This document shows, piece by piece, positions 53,596 to 62,031 of a stretch of DNA of 64,000 nucleotides (positions within the stretch are counted from its first letter, which is position 1; each line of letters starts with the position of its first letter). The notes under the pieces were generated by a model that saw nothing but the letters and a program-made list of their open reading frames with translations, was not told the DNA's origin and made no database searches. The position numbers and the translations under genes are program-made. The stretch lies in NCBI GenBank assembly GCA_017416855.1, contig JAFQAZ010000001.1, positions 113,861 through 177,860 of the forward strand, written 5' to 3'. This DNA comes from Clostridia bacterium. GTDB taxonomy: Bacteria > Bacillota > Clostridia > UBA1381 > UBA9506.

Positions 53596-54747
53596 ATGGC
53601 AGAAAAAAGAGATTATTATGAAGTGTTGGGCATTGATAAAGGTGCCAATGCTGATGAGATAAAAAAAGCCTTCCGTAAACAGGCTAAAAAATACCATCCG
53701 GATTTGAATCCGGATAATAAAGAAGCCGAGGCCAAGTTCAAAGAAGTGAACGAGGCTTATGAGGTATTGTCAGATAGCGAAAAGAAACAGCGTTACGACC
53801 AGTTCGGTCATGCCGGTGTGGATCCCAACTTTGGTGCCGGTGGTGGCTATGGCGGTTATGGCGGCTTCGGCGGTTTTGACGGTGGATTTGATTTCGGCGA
53901 TATTTTTGAAGGGTTTTTCGGCGGCGGCCGTGGTGGTGGCAGACGAAATGCTCCCAAACGTGGTGCAGACCTGGAAACGCAAGTGGTGCTCACCTTTGAA
54001 GAAGCGGCTTTTGGTTGTGAAAAAGAAATTCACTTATATAGAATTGAGTTTTGCGACGAGTGTGATGGCAGTGGTGCTAAACCGGGCAGCGAGGTAACAA
54101 CCTGTTCTGTCTGCGGTGGCTCCGGTCAGGTGCGTACAACGCAGCGGACCATTCTGGGCAATATGTCCACTGTAACCACCTGTACCAACTGTGGCGGTAA
54201 GGGAAAAGTGATTAAGGAGCCCTGCGGCAAGTGTGCCGGCAAGGGTAAGGTGAAAAAATCCAGAACCATTAAGGTAAAAATCCCCGCCGGTATTGACCAC
54301 GGTCGCAGTATTCCGTTAAACGGTCAGGGCAATGTGGGTGATAAAGGCGCACCGGCAGGTACGCTTTATGTAACGGTTGCTGTTCAACCCCACGAAATTT
54401 TCCAGAGAAACAACTATGATGTTCTGTGTGAGGTGCCCATCACCTTTGTGCAGGCGGCTTTAGGCGCAGAGCTGGAGGTTCCCACCTTAGACGGCAATGT
54501 GAAATATACCATTCCTGAGGGTACTCAGACCGGTACAATTTTCCGGCTCAAAGGCAAGGGTATTCCTGTTCTCAATAAAAGCAGTCGTGGTGACCAGTAT
54601 GTTAAGGTGAATGTAGAAGTGCCTACCCATCTTTCTGCTAAGCAAAAGGAATTGCTTCGTGAGTTTGAAGGGAACACAAAGGATTCTAACCACAAAAAAC
54701 AAAAAGGTTTTTTTGATAAAATGCGTGGCAATAGCGGAAAGGCGTGA
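53596..54747 (+). CDS. dnaJ: Co-chaperone DnaJ (Hsp40)
   Basis: The 383-residue type I Hsp40 has a J domain (about 1-70, with HPDLN where the HPD motif sits), a Gly/Phe-rich stretch (about 72-125), four CxxCxGxG zinc repeats ([32 protein letters not shown], about 150-215) and C-terminal substrate domains. The start is the ATG after GAGGGTG; an earlier in-frame codon would read through the intercistronic hairpin. Last heat-shock gene of the operon. Confidence 0.97.
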   Translation: MAEKRDYYEVLGIDKGANADEIKKAFRKQAKKYHPDLNPDNKEAEAKFKEVNEAYEVLSDSEKKQRYDQFGHAGVDPNFGAGGGYGGYGGFGGFDGGFDFGDIFEGFFGGGRGGGRRNAPKRGADLETQVVLTFEEAAFGCEKEIHLYRIEFCDECDGSGAKPGSEVTTCSVCGGSGQVRTTQRTILGNMSTVTTCTNCGGKGKVIKEPCGKCAGKGKVKKSRTIKVKIPAGIDHGRSIPLNGQGNVGDKGAPAGTLYVTVAVQPHEIFQRNNYDVLCEVPITFVQAALGAELEVPTLDGNVKYTIPEGTQTGTIFRLKGKGIPVLNKSSRGDQYVKVNVEVPTHLSAKQKELLREFEGNTKDSNHKKQKGFFDKMRGNSGKA

Positions 54748-54752
54748 GGCCC

Positions 54753-55730
54753 ATGCTCTTTATTTATAACGAAGAGACAGACCCTTATTTCAACCTGGCG
54801 GCCGAAGAATTTCTGGTTACCGGTTTGCAGGAAGAGGTTTTTCGTCTGTGGCGGAATGACAACACGGTTGTCATCGGCAGAAATCAGAATACCATGGCTG
54901 AAATCAATTATGATTATGTGAAGGAAAACAATGTTCGCGTGGTACGGCGTATGTCCGGCGGTGGCGCGGTGTTTCATGATTTGGGAAACATTAATTTTTC
55001 TTTTGTTCTCAATTCAAATGACGATTTCAGCAATTATGAAAAGTTTACCAGACCGGTGATTGCGTTTTTGCAATCTCTAGGTGTGGATGCACAGCTGAAA
55101 GGACGCAATGATCTGGTGATTGGGGATAAAAAAATCTCCGGCAATGCGCAGTATATGTATAAAGAGCGTATTCTGCATCACGGCACTTTGCTTTATAGTG
55201 CCAGTCAGTCGCAGCTGACGGATGTGCTTCGGGTTTCGCCTGATAAAATTCAAAGCAAGGGCATCCAGTCGGTGAGAAGCCGTGTCACAAACATCAGCTC
55301 TCATTTGAAAGAACCGATGACACCGGATGAATTTATCCTGAAGTTTGCTGATTTTATGGTTAAAAACACACCGGATTGCCAATACTATGATTTGCATCAG
55401 CATCGGGCAGAAATTGAAAAACTGCGGGATGAAAAATATGATACCTGGGCGTGGAATTACGGCTATTCGCCCAAATATACTTTCAATCGCCAAAAACGGT
55501 ATTCTTTTGGCAGCGTTGAGGTGCAGATGAACATTTCAGGAAAATCAGTAATTGAAGACTGCCGGATTTACGGTGATTTTTTCTCTAAAAAGTCTCCGGC
55601 AGAGCTGTGCGAAAAACTGATTGCGGTACCTCATGAAGGTGGGGCCGTTGCCGAGGTGCTTTCTTCTGTGGATGTTTCGGAATACATACAAGGGATGTCC
55701 CGGGAAGAACTGCTGGAATTATTATTTTAG
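54753..55730 (+). CDS. lplA: Lipoate-protein ligase
   Basis: The 325-residue ligase activates lipoate with ATP and transfers it to acyl-carrier or H proteins. Features: ETDPYFNLAAEEFLV at the start, RRMSGGGAVFHDLGNINFSF (about 68-87), KISGNAQYMY with catalytic Lys (about 128-137), and a C-terminal accessory domain (about 240-325). An ATG at 54753 is five bases after the dnaJ stop; a GTG overlapping that stop is also possible. It is unusual downstream of a chaperone operon and is probably cotranscribed by readthrough. Confidence 0.92.
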   Translation: MLFIYNEETDPYFNLAAEEFLVTGLQEEVFRLWRNDNTVVIGRNQNTMAEINYDYVKENNVRVVRRMSGGGAVFHDLGNINFSFVLNSNDDFSNYEKFTRPVIAFLQSLGVDAQLKGRNDLVIGDKKISGNAQYMYKERILHHGTLLYSASQSQLTDVLRVSPDKIQSKGIQSVRSRVTNISSHLKEPMTPDEFILKFADFMVKNTPDCQYYDLHQHRAEIEKLRDEKYDTWAWNYGYSPKYTFNRQKRYSFGSVEVQMNISGKSVIEDCRIYGDFFSKKSPAELCEKLIAVPHEGGAVAEVLSSVDVSEYIQGMSREELLELLF

Positions 55731-55741
55731 GAGGTAACAGA

Positions 55742-57115
55742 ATGTATATGACAGAAAGTGGCTGGAAGCAGGTAGACAGCAACGTAAAGGAAGACATTTT
55801 TCACTTTGCAGAAGGCTATAAAGCATTTTTAGATATAGGTAAAACAGAGCGCTTAGCTTGTGGCGAAGCAAAACGTTTGGCGGAAATTAACGGGTTTTCT
55901 GACCTGGAAAGCAAAGAATCCCTCAAGGCAGGGGATAAGGTTTATGTAGTGAACCGTGATAAAAGCATTTTGCTTGCAGTCATTGGCGAAGAGGATGTGC
56001 AGAAGGGCGTTCGCTTTGTGATTGCCCACAATGATTGCCCTCGCATTGATATTAAACAGCATCCGGTGTATGATGATTCCGGTCTGGCAATGCTGAAAAC
56101 CCATTACTATGGCGGCATCAAAAAATATCAGTGGACAGCGGTGCCTTTGGCGCTCCATGGCGTGGTGGTTAAAAAAGATGGCACCAAGGTGCAGATTGAT
56201 ATCGGCGATAAGCCTGGTGATCCGGTGTTTTATATTTCAGATTTGCTGATTCATCTGGCATCTGACCAGATGCAGAAGAAAGCAACTGAAGTGATTAACG
56301 GTGAGGCTTTGAATATTATTATTGGAAGTATTCCGGCAGAGTGTGCGGAAAAGGATACGGAAAAAGATGCTGTTCTTTCTATGCTTGAAGCCGAATTCGG
56401 AATTTGCGAGGAAGACTTTCTCTCTGCAGAATTAGAGGCTGTTCCGGCTATGCAGGCCAGAGATATGGGCTTAGACCGAGGTATGATTGTAGCTTACGGT
56501 CACGATGACAGGGTATGTGGCTACACAGCACTTTCCGCTCTGTTTGAAACAGAAGCACCGAAGAAAACAGCCGTTTGTGTGCTGACAGATAAGGAAGAAA
56601 TCGGCAGTATGGGCAGCACAGGTATGCGGTCTGCTTTCTTTGAATATGCGATGGCTCTTTTAATCGAAAAAACCACGGGCACATATAACGAACTGATGCT
56701 GAAAAGAACCTTCCACAATTCAAAATGTTTATCAGCTGATGTAAACGGCGGCGTGGATCCCAATTATCCGGAGGTTAACGATAAACTTAATGCGGCCTAT
56801 ATCGGTCGTGGTCTGGTGATTACAAAGTATACCGGTTCCAGAGGTAAATCCGGTACCTCGGATGCGGATGCTGAATTTGTAGCTGAGGTTCGCAACTGCT
56901 TTGATGAAGCCGGTGTGCTTTGGCAGGCAGCAGAGCTTGGCAAGGTTGATGCCGGCGGAGGCGGTACCATTGCGCAGTATGTTGCCAATTTGGATGTAGA
57001 TGTTCTGGATTGCGGCGTAGCTCTTCTTTCTATGCACGCTCCCATGGAAGCGGCTTCGAAGCTGGATATTTACATGGCCTATAAAGGCTATAAAGCATTT
57101 TTTGCGATGAAATAA
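55742..57115 (+). CDS. M18 family metallo-aminopeptidase
   Basis: The 457-residue protein matches the clostridial M18 aminopeptidase pattern. Metal-site pieces: VIAHNDCPRIDIKQHP (about 95-110, where relatives have HxDSPR, so Ser is replaced by Cys here), LKTHYYGGIKKYQW, TDKEEIGSMGSTGMR (about 280-294, catalytic Glu) and LLSMHAPMEAAS near the end. It removes N-terminal acidic or neutral residues from peptides in the cytoplasm. AGGAGG lies seven bases upstream. Confidence 0.92.
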   Translation: MYMTESGWKQVDSNVKEDIFHFAEGYKAFLDIGKTERLACGEAKRLAEINGFSDLESKESLKAGDKVYVVNRDKSILLAVIGEEDVQKGVRFVIAHNDCPRIDIKQHPVYDDSGLAMLKTHYYGGIKKYQWTAVPLALHGVVVKKDGTKVQIDIGDKPGDPVFYISDLLIHLASDQMQKKATEVINGEALNIIIGSIPAECAEKDTEKDAVLSMLEAEFGICEEDFLSAELEAVPAMQARDMGLDRGMIVAYGHDDRVCGYTALSALFETEAPKKTAVCVLTDKEEIGSMGSTGMRSAFFEYAMALLIEKTTGTYNELMLKRTFHNSKCLSADVNGGVDPNYPEVNDKLNAAYIGRGLVITKYTGSRGKSGTSDADAEFVAEVRNCFDEAGVLWQAAELGKVDAGGGGTIAQYVANLDVDVLDCGVALLSMHAPMEAASKLDIYMAYKGYKAFFAMK

Positions 57116-57129
57116 TCAATAAAACTATG

Positions 57130-57165
57130 ACACCGTCGATGAATTGACATCGACGGTGTATTTTT
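57130..57165 (+). terminator. Terminator of the M18 peptidase gene
   Basis: ACACCGTCGATG (57130-57141) pairs with CATCGACGGTGT (57148-57159), a perfect 12-bp stem, followed by ATTTTT. Confidence 0.95.
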
Positions 57166-57175
57166 GTATAACGAA

Positions 57176-57201
57176 AACCACCAGCTAAGCTGCCGGTGGT
57201 T
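57176..57201 (-). terminator. Terminator of the pnuC-like gene
   Basis: AACCACC (57176-57182) pairs with GGTGGTT (57195-57201), and an inner AGCTAAGCT adds pairs. On the minus strand TTTTCGTT follows. It overlaps the stop codon of the gene. Confidence 0.75.
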
Positions 57202-57892
57202 ATGACTCATTCTCTTGTTGGTGTTTTTTCATTTGCAGCCAGTTATAGAAACCATATAGGTCATTCACGAAAAAGACGATAAAGCAAATGACAACAGAAA
57301 TATATGTAATATCTGTGAAGCTGGCCAGTACCCACAACACAATTAAAACCAGATCATTAGCAGCATAGGCCAAAGCAAAATAAGGACTGCGCTTAGCGGT
57401 TAAGCAAACAGCCAACAGGCTGGTGGCAACAGAAATGGTGCTGGGAATTAAATTGGCTGTTTGAAAATATTCTAAAATAAAGTAAAAGATAACTGTTACA
57501 ATAACAACAAAAATACCAATCAAAGGGAGGTCTTTTGCTTTGATGCTACTAACGGTTACTTCTGCGTGATTGCCTTTAAAAGGATTTTTATACCAGGAAA
57601 TAAAGCAGACTACAGACATAGGCAGACTCATCCCCAGATAAGTAATCATTTCACCGTAATAGTCAAAAGAATAGGAGATGATGCCATATAAAATGCAAAA
57701 GATAATCATTAACAAAGAGCCAACGGGGTTACCCTTAGCACAGTAAATCAGGGAGGTTACACCCAAAAGAGAGGCAATGAGCGTCAGATAACTGGAACGA
57801 TCAAACAATAAGAAGGAAACGGTAATTAATATAACGGAAGATATCCACAAAATAAGTTCTGTTTTAGAAAAATACTGTGTAAGTTTTTTCAT
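57200..57892 (-). CDS. PnuC-family vitamin transporter
   Basis: The 230-residue membrane protein has about seven to eight helices and the PnuC pattern: LIASLLGVTSLIYCAKGNPVGSLLMIIFCILYGIISYSFDYYGEMITYLGMSLPM and a C-terminal NDLVLIVLWV plus NDLYGFYNWLQM. Such proteins import nicotinamide riboside, thiamine or riboflavin by facilitated diffusion. The ATG at 57892 follows AAAGGATG; an earlier codon lies in the leader. A promoter at 58014-58042 gives it a structured 115-nt leader, so control by a metabolite is plausible. Substrate is not settled. Confidence 0.85.
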   Translation of the reverse strand: MKKLTQYFSKTELILWISSVILITVSFLLFDRSSYLTLIASLLGVTSLIYCAKGNPVGSLLMIIFCILYGIISYSFDYYGEMITYLGMSLPMSVVCFISWYKNPFKGNHAEVTVSSIKAKDLPLIGIFVVIVTVIFYFILEYFQTANLIPSTISVATSLLAVCLTAKRSPYFALAYAANDLVLIVLWVLASFTDITYISVVICFIVFFVNDLYGFYNWLQMKKHQQENES

Positions 57893-58008
57893 AGAGTAAC
57901 ATCCTTTCAAAAAAATAAGCACCTGCTAAGCACAACTACTAAGACCTAATGCTGTGCCGGCAAATGCTGAAGCATTCACTACCCGGTGGCAGTAAAAATA
58001 TTAACTTG
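57893..58008 (-). other. Structured 5' leader of the pnuC-like gene, candidate riboswitch
   Basis: On the minus strand the leader contains nested pairing: GCC and CCGG segments (57980-57991) with CCGGC (57956-57960), an inner AATGCT/AGCATT hairpin (57963-57976), and GCACA with TGTGC just downstream (57957-57930 region). Seven T follow near 57919-57913, before the ribosome site. I do not recognise a known class; TPP-specific motifs (CTGAGA, ACCTGA) are absent. Confidence 0.45.
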
Positions 58009-58013
58009 ATTGC

Positions 58014-58042
58014 ATTATACCATATATTCTCTGAAAAAACAA
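58014..58042 (-). promoter_or_regulatory. Promoter of the pnuC-like gene
   Basis: On the minus strand, TTGTTT (58042-58037), a 17-base spacer and TATAAT (58019-58014) preceded by TGG (extended -10). It starts about 115 bases before the start codon. Confidence 0.78.
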
Positions 58043-58050
58043 GAGAAAAA

Positions 58051-58923
58051 TCAAAGATTCAGTTTTTTCAGACAGAGGGGATAGAGCCCCAGAATGGAAA
58101 AGGTAAGCAAAAAGTATCGCAGGCAATCCAACACCAAAGCCACAGGCAAAAGGGGACAAATCAGAAACTTTTTCAGTAAGGCCTTTACGGCAAAGGCGAG
58201 CACAACGCCAAGGAATACGCGGAGTAGCTTTTTGCGGAGTGTACAATCAAAGGAGAGCTGTACCAGTTTTTCTTCGAAGGGCACAACGCAAAAAATGCCC
58301 AACTGCAGACCGTAGCATTTATAAAAATCGGCATAGAGCGGATCGGGACGGAATAAAAAGTATATGGCAAAAGGCAATAACACCAGCACAGTTCCCAGGC
58401 GTAAATGATTTTTATTTTCTACCTTATCATACAGAGCATTTCCCGCAATGGCAAACAAAAGCCCTAAAAGAGCGCCCACCATGACGTCAACGGGGTAATG
58501 GGCACCTAAATACATTCTGGAAAAAGCAATCAGCGCGGTGAATAAGCATGCCAACGCAGTCATCCAATGCTTTTTGAAATACACAGCAAAAGCAAAACTC
58601 CAAGTGGCGAAATTCTGGGTGTGACCGCTGGGGAAGGAGTAGCCTGTTGCAGTATCCGGCCGCACGCAGGAAACTTTTCCGGAGAAAAAAGGACGGGGCA
58701 ATTTGACGAAATTCTTAATCACATGGTTAACACTTAAGGAGGTTACCGTTAAAAAGAAAATGCGGTAAACCGGTTTTTTATCATATAAAAAATAAAGAAC
58801 AGCCATAATCAGAATGGCGACAGCTTCTTCGCCTAACATGGTTACACATTCAAAAACTGTATTCAAAAACCCTGAACGGATTTGTTCTAATGCTTTTAAG
58901 AATTCAAATTCTACTGAAAACAT
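58051..58923 (-). CDS. PAP2-superfamily membrane phosphatase
   Basis: The 290-residue membrane protein has the three phosphatase motifs: KNFVKLPRP (about 70-78), GYSFPSGHTQNFA (about 93-105) and SRMYLGAHYPVDV (about 136-148) with His and Asp. The family removes phosphate from lipid substrates such as undecaprenyl pyrophosphate or phosphatidate outside the membrane. A longer C-terminal half with further helices (about 170-290) is present. AGGAG lies upstream of the ATG. Confidence 0.92.
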   Translation of the reverse strand: MFSVEFEFLKALEQIRSGFLNTVFECVTMLGEEAVAILIMAVLYFLYDKKPVYRIFFLTVTSLSVNHVIKNFVKLPRPFFSGKVSCVRPDTATGYSFPSGHTQNFATWSFAFAVYFKKHWMTALACLFTALIAFSRMYLGAHYPVDVMVGALLGLLFAIAGNALYDKVENKNHLRLGTVLVLLPFAIYFLFRPDPLYADFYKCYGLQLGIFCVVPFEEKLVQLSFDCTLRKKLLRVFLGVVLAFAVKALLKKFLICPLLPVALVLDCLRYFLLTFSILGLYPLCLKKLNL

Positions 58924-58993
58924 ACAATCACTCCTACTGTTGTATTATAACATAAGGGGTATAGGGTGTCAAATGTCGGTGTTTTCTTTTTAT

Positions 58994-59022
58994 TTGAATT
59001 TTATCCTTTGTTGTGATACAAT
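58994..59022 (+). promoter_or_regulatory. Promoter of the small-gene run starting with the YgjP-like gene
   Basis: TTGAAT (58994-58999), a 17-base spacer and TACAAT (59017-59022) with TGA just before (extended -10). Confidence 0.75.
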
Positions 59023-59060
59023 GAAAGAGAAATAAAGTGTTTGAGGATTCGGTGGTCAAA

Positions 59061-59615
59061 ATGATTCGCAGCGTGGTGCAGGAACAAAAAGTTATTGAAT
59101 ATGAACTGCAATATAAAAAAGTTAAAAACATTAATTTGCGAATTCGACCGGATGGCACGGTGCATGTGTCAGCCCATCGGTTGGTGCCGCTGTCTGTGAT
59201 TGACGGCTTTGTGCTGTCTAAGGTTCCGCTGATTATAAAGGCACAAAAAGAATATGCCAACAAACCGGCAATGTTACCGGAGCCGTTTTTCAGAGAAGAT
59301 GAAATTCGGGATGTAATTTGCAAGCTGTGTGAAAAGGTCTATCCGTATTATGAGAAAAAAGGTATTGCCTATCCGCGAATCAAATTCCGGAAGATGGTGT
59401 CCCGTTGGGGGAGTTGTCACGCTATAAAAGGAGTATTGACGTTTAATGTCAATCTTATGTATGCGCCCCTTTCGTGCATTGAATATGTCGTGTGGCACGA
59501 ATTTACTCATTTTCTACAGCAGAATCATTCCAAAAAGTTTTATGAAGAGCTGGAAAAGGTTTATCCTCATTGGAAACAATGCCGAAATCGGTTAAAGGAG
59601 ATACAGTTGCGATGA
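59061..59615 (+). CDS. YgjP-like (DUF45) zinc metalloprotease
   Basis: The protein is about 184 residues. It has the YgjP/WLM pattern: NINLRIRPDGTVHVSAH, SRWGSCHAIKGVLTFNVNLMYAP (about 115-137) and the zinc motif WHEFTHFLQQNHSKKFYEELEKVYPHW (HExxH at about 149-153, third His downstream). It is probably cytosolic. Both a GTG at 59037 and the ATG at 59061 are possible; I prefer the ATG, which follows GGTGG. The stop overlaps the next gene (ATGA). Confidence 0.85.
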   Translation: MIRSVVQEQKVIEYELQYKKVKNINLRIRPDGTVHVSAHRLVPLSVIDGFVLSKVPLIIKAQKEYANKPAMLPEPFFREDEIRDVICKLCEKVYPYYEKKGIAYPRIKFRKMVSRWGSCHAIKGVLTFNVNLMYAPLSCIEYVVWHEFTHFLQQNHSKKFYEELEKVYPHWKQCRNRLKEIQLR

Positions 59616-59926
59616 AAAAATGCAGAATCACCGTGATGAAAGTGGCACGGTATGACGATTTGATTCAACAGTTTGAAAACCCCATAGAGCATGCCTGTGA
59701 TATGAAAGAGGGGCAGGTGTTCATTGCCAACGGCTGGCAAAAACCGGCCGGGTTGTGTGATAGTGCCTGGGAGAGTATGTCTGCCTTTGTAATGGCGCTA
59801 TCCCACGGGGGAGAAAACTTTTATGATGGCTGGATGAAAAACAAACGGTCGGCTATGATTTCCTGCAATGACGGCTTTCGCCCGGTGAGCTTTTATATTG
59901 AGACGCTGGAAGAAGAGGCAGAGTAG
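59612..59926 (+). CDS. TIGR04076-like small protein
   Basis: The 104-residue protein begins KKCRITVMKVARYDDLIQQF, has GQVFIANGWQKPAGLCDSAWESM and ends with DGFRPVSFYIETLE. This matches the pattern of the TIGR04076 family, which has no known function and conserved Cys, Asp and Trp residues. The ATG overlaps the YgjP stop. AAAGGAG lies 11 bases upstream. Confidence 0.75.
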   Translation: MKKCRITVMKVARYDDLIQQFENPIEHACDMKEGQVFIANGWQKPAGLCDSAWESMSAFVMALSHGGENFYDGWMKNKRSAMISCNDGFRPVSFYIETLEEEAE

Positions 59927-59977
59927 AATACAATATGTAAACGGCAGTTAATGCAGTAAAGGTGAGTGAAGGGAATT

Positions 59978-60340
59978 ATGTTATACGAATTATTAAAAAG
60001 TGTACTTGACCAGGATACAGCTCCTGTGGTTGTTTGCAATATAGACGATGTGATTGTGTACATGAATCCGTGTGCCATAAAGCGATATCACAAGGACTTG
60101 ACAGGAAAAAGCATTAAAGATTGCCATCCGCCAAAAGCCAATGAAATGATTGATAAAGTGGTTGCCTGGTTTAAGAAAAGCAAGGATAACAACATCATGT
60201 ACACCTATCGCAATGACGAGGAAAATAAAGATGTGTATATGGTCGCTCTTCGCGATGATGGAGGGGCACTCATCGGCTATTATGAAAAGCACGAATACAG
60301 AAACAGAGAAACGGCTGAACTTTATCAGCCAAAGAAATAA
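59978..60340 (+). CDS. Single PAS-domain protein
   Basis: The 120-residue protein consists of one PAS-like domain (about 10-110): DTAPVVVCNIDDVIVYMNPCAIKRYHKDLTGKSIKDCHPPK and ENKDVYMVALRDDGGALIGYYEKHEYR. It has no fused output domain, so it would sense a ligand or redox state and signal to a partner. It is more like PAS domains found beside DUF438 proteins. GAAGGGA precedes the ATG; a GTG at 59966 is an alternative start. Confidence 0.75.
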   Translation: MLYELLKSVLDQDTAPVVVCNIDDVIVYMNPCAIKRYHKDLTGKSIKDCHPPKANEMIDKVVAWFKKSKDNNIMYTYRNDEENKDVYMVALRDDGGALIGYYEKHEYRNRETAELYQPKK

Positions 60341-60354
60341 CAAGCGGTGAGTCT

Positions 60355-60660
60355 ATGAATACATTTGAAAAGATATATGAAGTTGTGAAAAGCATCCCCA
60401 AAGGCAAAGTTGCAACCTATGGACAAGTGGCACTGCTTGCAGGGAATCCCCGTTGGGCAAGGGTTGTGGGATATGCTCTGCATATAAACCCCGAGCCGGG
60501 GATAATTCCATGTCACAGGGTAGTAAACCGTGAGGGCAGGGTTGCTCCGGGTTTTGTATTTGGTGGCGAAGGAGTTCAAAGACAGCTACTAGAAGCGGAA
60601 GGCATTGTGTTTGAACCGGATGGCAGGATCGATTTGAAAAAATATAGTATCTTACTTTAA
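60355..60660 (+). CDS. MGMT-family protein (alkyltransferase DNA-binding domain only)
   Basis: The 101-residue protein is the C-terminal DNA-binding half of O6-methylguanine methyltransferase. It has PKGKVATYGQVA (about 16-27), ARVVGYAL and IPCHRVVNREGRV (about 55-67). The active-site Cys (PCHR) is kept, whereas alkyltransferase-like proteins of this size often have Trp there. It may repair or flag alkylated DNA. GGTGAG lies upstream of the ATG. Confidence 0.88.
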   Translation: MNTFEKIYEVVKSIPKGKVATYGQVALLAGNPRWARVVGYALHINPEPGIIPCHRVVNREGRVAPGFVFGGEGVQRQLLEAEGIVFEPDGRIDLKKYSILL

Positions 60661-60674
60661 CCGGGAGGGATAAC

Positions 60675-61028
60675 ATGAGAACAAGACAAGAAGTGATAGA
60701 TTTTTGCCTGTCCCTTGATGACACATACGAAGATTATCCCTTCCACGACTTTAACTGGACGGTTATGCGCCACAAAGGCAATCAAAAGATGTTTGCGGCA
60801 ATCTGTGAGCGTATGGGTAACATATGGGTCAATGTGAAATGTGACCCTAATCTTACATATATGTGGCGGTCTACTTATGAATCGGTTGTTCCGGCGTACC
60901 ATATGAATAAATGGCATTGGAATTCTATCATTCTTGATGGGAGCATCCCGACAGATGGTATAAAGAACATGATTTATGACAGTTTTGAGCTGACCAAACC
61001 TAAAAAGCGAGGCAAACAGAATGTGTAA
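60675..61028 (+). CDS. MmcQ/YjbR-family protein
   Basis: The 117-residue protein has the YjbR pattern: TRQEVIDFCLSLDDTYEDYPF, KMFAAICERMGNIWVNVKCDPNL and YHMNKWHWNSIILDGSIPTDGIKNMIYDSFELT. These single-domain proteins have a double-psi-like fold and an assumed DNA-binding role, not proven. GGGAGGG precedes the ATG. Its last codons overlap the start of the next frame by eight bases. Confidence 0.9.
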   Translation: MRTRQEVIDFCLSLDDTYEDYPFHDFNWTVMRHKGNQKMFAAICERMGNIWVNVKCDPNLTYMWRSTYESVVPAYHMNKWHWNSIILDGSIPTDGIKNMIYDSFELTKPKKRGKQNV

Positions 61029-61313
61029 TTTAATAAAGAAATTATTATGTATCATATCCATCTTAATTTATATATTGCTCTCAGGCTGTGGTGATGCTAC
61101 AAGCATAGGAATTATAGGAGGAGCAGACGGATCGACCTCCATAAAAGTCCTCGAAAAAGGAGAAAAAGCAATGTACGAACAAATTACGGCAGAGAATGCC
61201 AAAAGATAATGGATTCAGGCGAAGAACATATCATTTTAGACACAAGAGAACAGGACGAATTTATCAAAACAGCGAATAAGATAAAAGAGAAAATATTGGA
61301 ATTGCAAAAATAA
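61021..61313 (+). pseudogene. Broken lipoprotein-rhodanese gene (frameshift plus internal deletion)
   Basis: The first frame (61021-61209) encodes a lipoprotein signal with lipobox LLSGC, then SIGIIGGADGSTSIKVLEKGEK and MYEQITAENAKR, the opening of a rhodanese domain. It stops at TAA. Two bases on, another frame (61209-61313) continues as MDSGEEHIILDTREQDEF, the next part of a rhodanese, then jumps to KTANKIKEKILELQK. A one-base loss explains the frame change. The catalytic CRSG loop and the middle of the domain, about 60-70 residues, are missing. It is probably non-functional, though the short lipoprotein could still be made. Confidence 0.65.
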
Positions 61314-61329
61314 TCAAAGAGGTGATGTG

Positions 61330-62031
61330 ATGAACAGACCGGACATAATCTGTCACATGGTGACATCAATAGACGGAAAGGTTACGGGAGAATTTTTGTC
61401 TCGACCGGAATGTGAAAAGGCTACGGATATTTATTATGAGTTAAATCGTGAGTACAATAAAAACGGTGCAAATGGATTTATTTGCGGTCGAGTGACGCTG
61501 GAAAGCAGTTTCACAGGCGGTTGGTATCCTGATTTGACAAAGTATGAGCCTGCCAGCCACAAAGATGATTATATTCCTGATAATTTGTCGGGGTTCTATG
61601 CAGTAAGCTTTGACCCCAAGGGTAAACTCGGTTGGAAAAACAGTAAGATTATCGACGAAGACCCCGGTTATGGAGATGCACAGATAATTGAAGTGTTGAC
61701 CGAGCAGGTTGATGGGCGTTATTTGGAATATCTTCAAAGTATGGAGATTCCATATATCTTTGCAGGCGAAAACGAGATTGATGTCAAAATTGCTCTTGAA
61801 AAGCTTAAAACCCTTATGGGTATAAACTGTCTTCTTTTAGAGGGCGGTAGCATTGTAAACGGTTATTTTCAGCATGCAGGCGTAATTGACGAACTCAGTC
61901 TTGTTGTTGCACCGATTGTTGCAGATGCTGAGGACAAACCGTTATTTATGGATAGCACATTATCCGAATTTAAATTAAAAGAAATCAAGCAATACGACGA
62001 TGTTGTCTGGATGAATTATATACGAAAATAG
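61330..62031 (+). CDS. Dihydrofolate reductase-like RibD C-terminal domain protein
   Basis: The 233-residue protein matches the RibD_C reductase fold: PDIICHMVTSIDGKVTGEFL at the start, NGANGFICGRVTLESSF (about 48-64), and LLLEGGSIVNGYFQHAGVIDELSLVVAPIV (about 176-205), the last being the family hallmark. Stand-alone members reduce pteridine-like or ribosylamino-pyrimidine compounds, substrate unknown. AGAGGTG precedes the ATG by five bases. Confidence 0.87.
   Translation: MNRPDIICHMVTSIDGKVTGEFLSRPECEKATDIYYELNREYNKNGANGFICGRVTLESSFTGGWYPDLTKYEPASHKDDYIPDNLSGFYAVSFDPKGKLGWKNSKIIDEDPGYGDAQIIEVLTEQVDGRYLEYLQSMEIPYIFAGENEIDVKIALEKLKTLMGINCLLLEGGSIVNGYFQHAGVIDELSLVVAPIVADAEDKPLFMDSTLSEFKLKEIKQYDDVVWMNYIRK

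Noticed and set aside
57893..58008. TPP riboswitch upstream of the PnuC-type gene
   Set aside because: The core TPP motifs are not present, so only a generic structured leader is reported.
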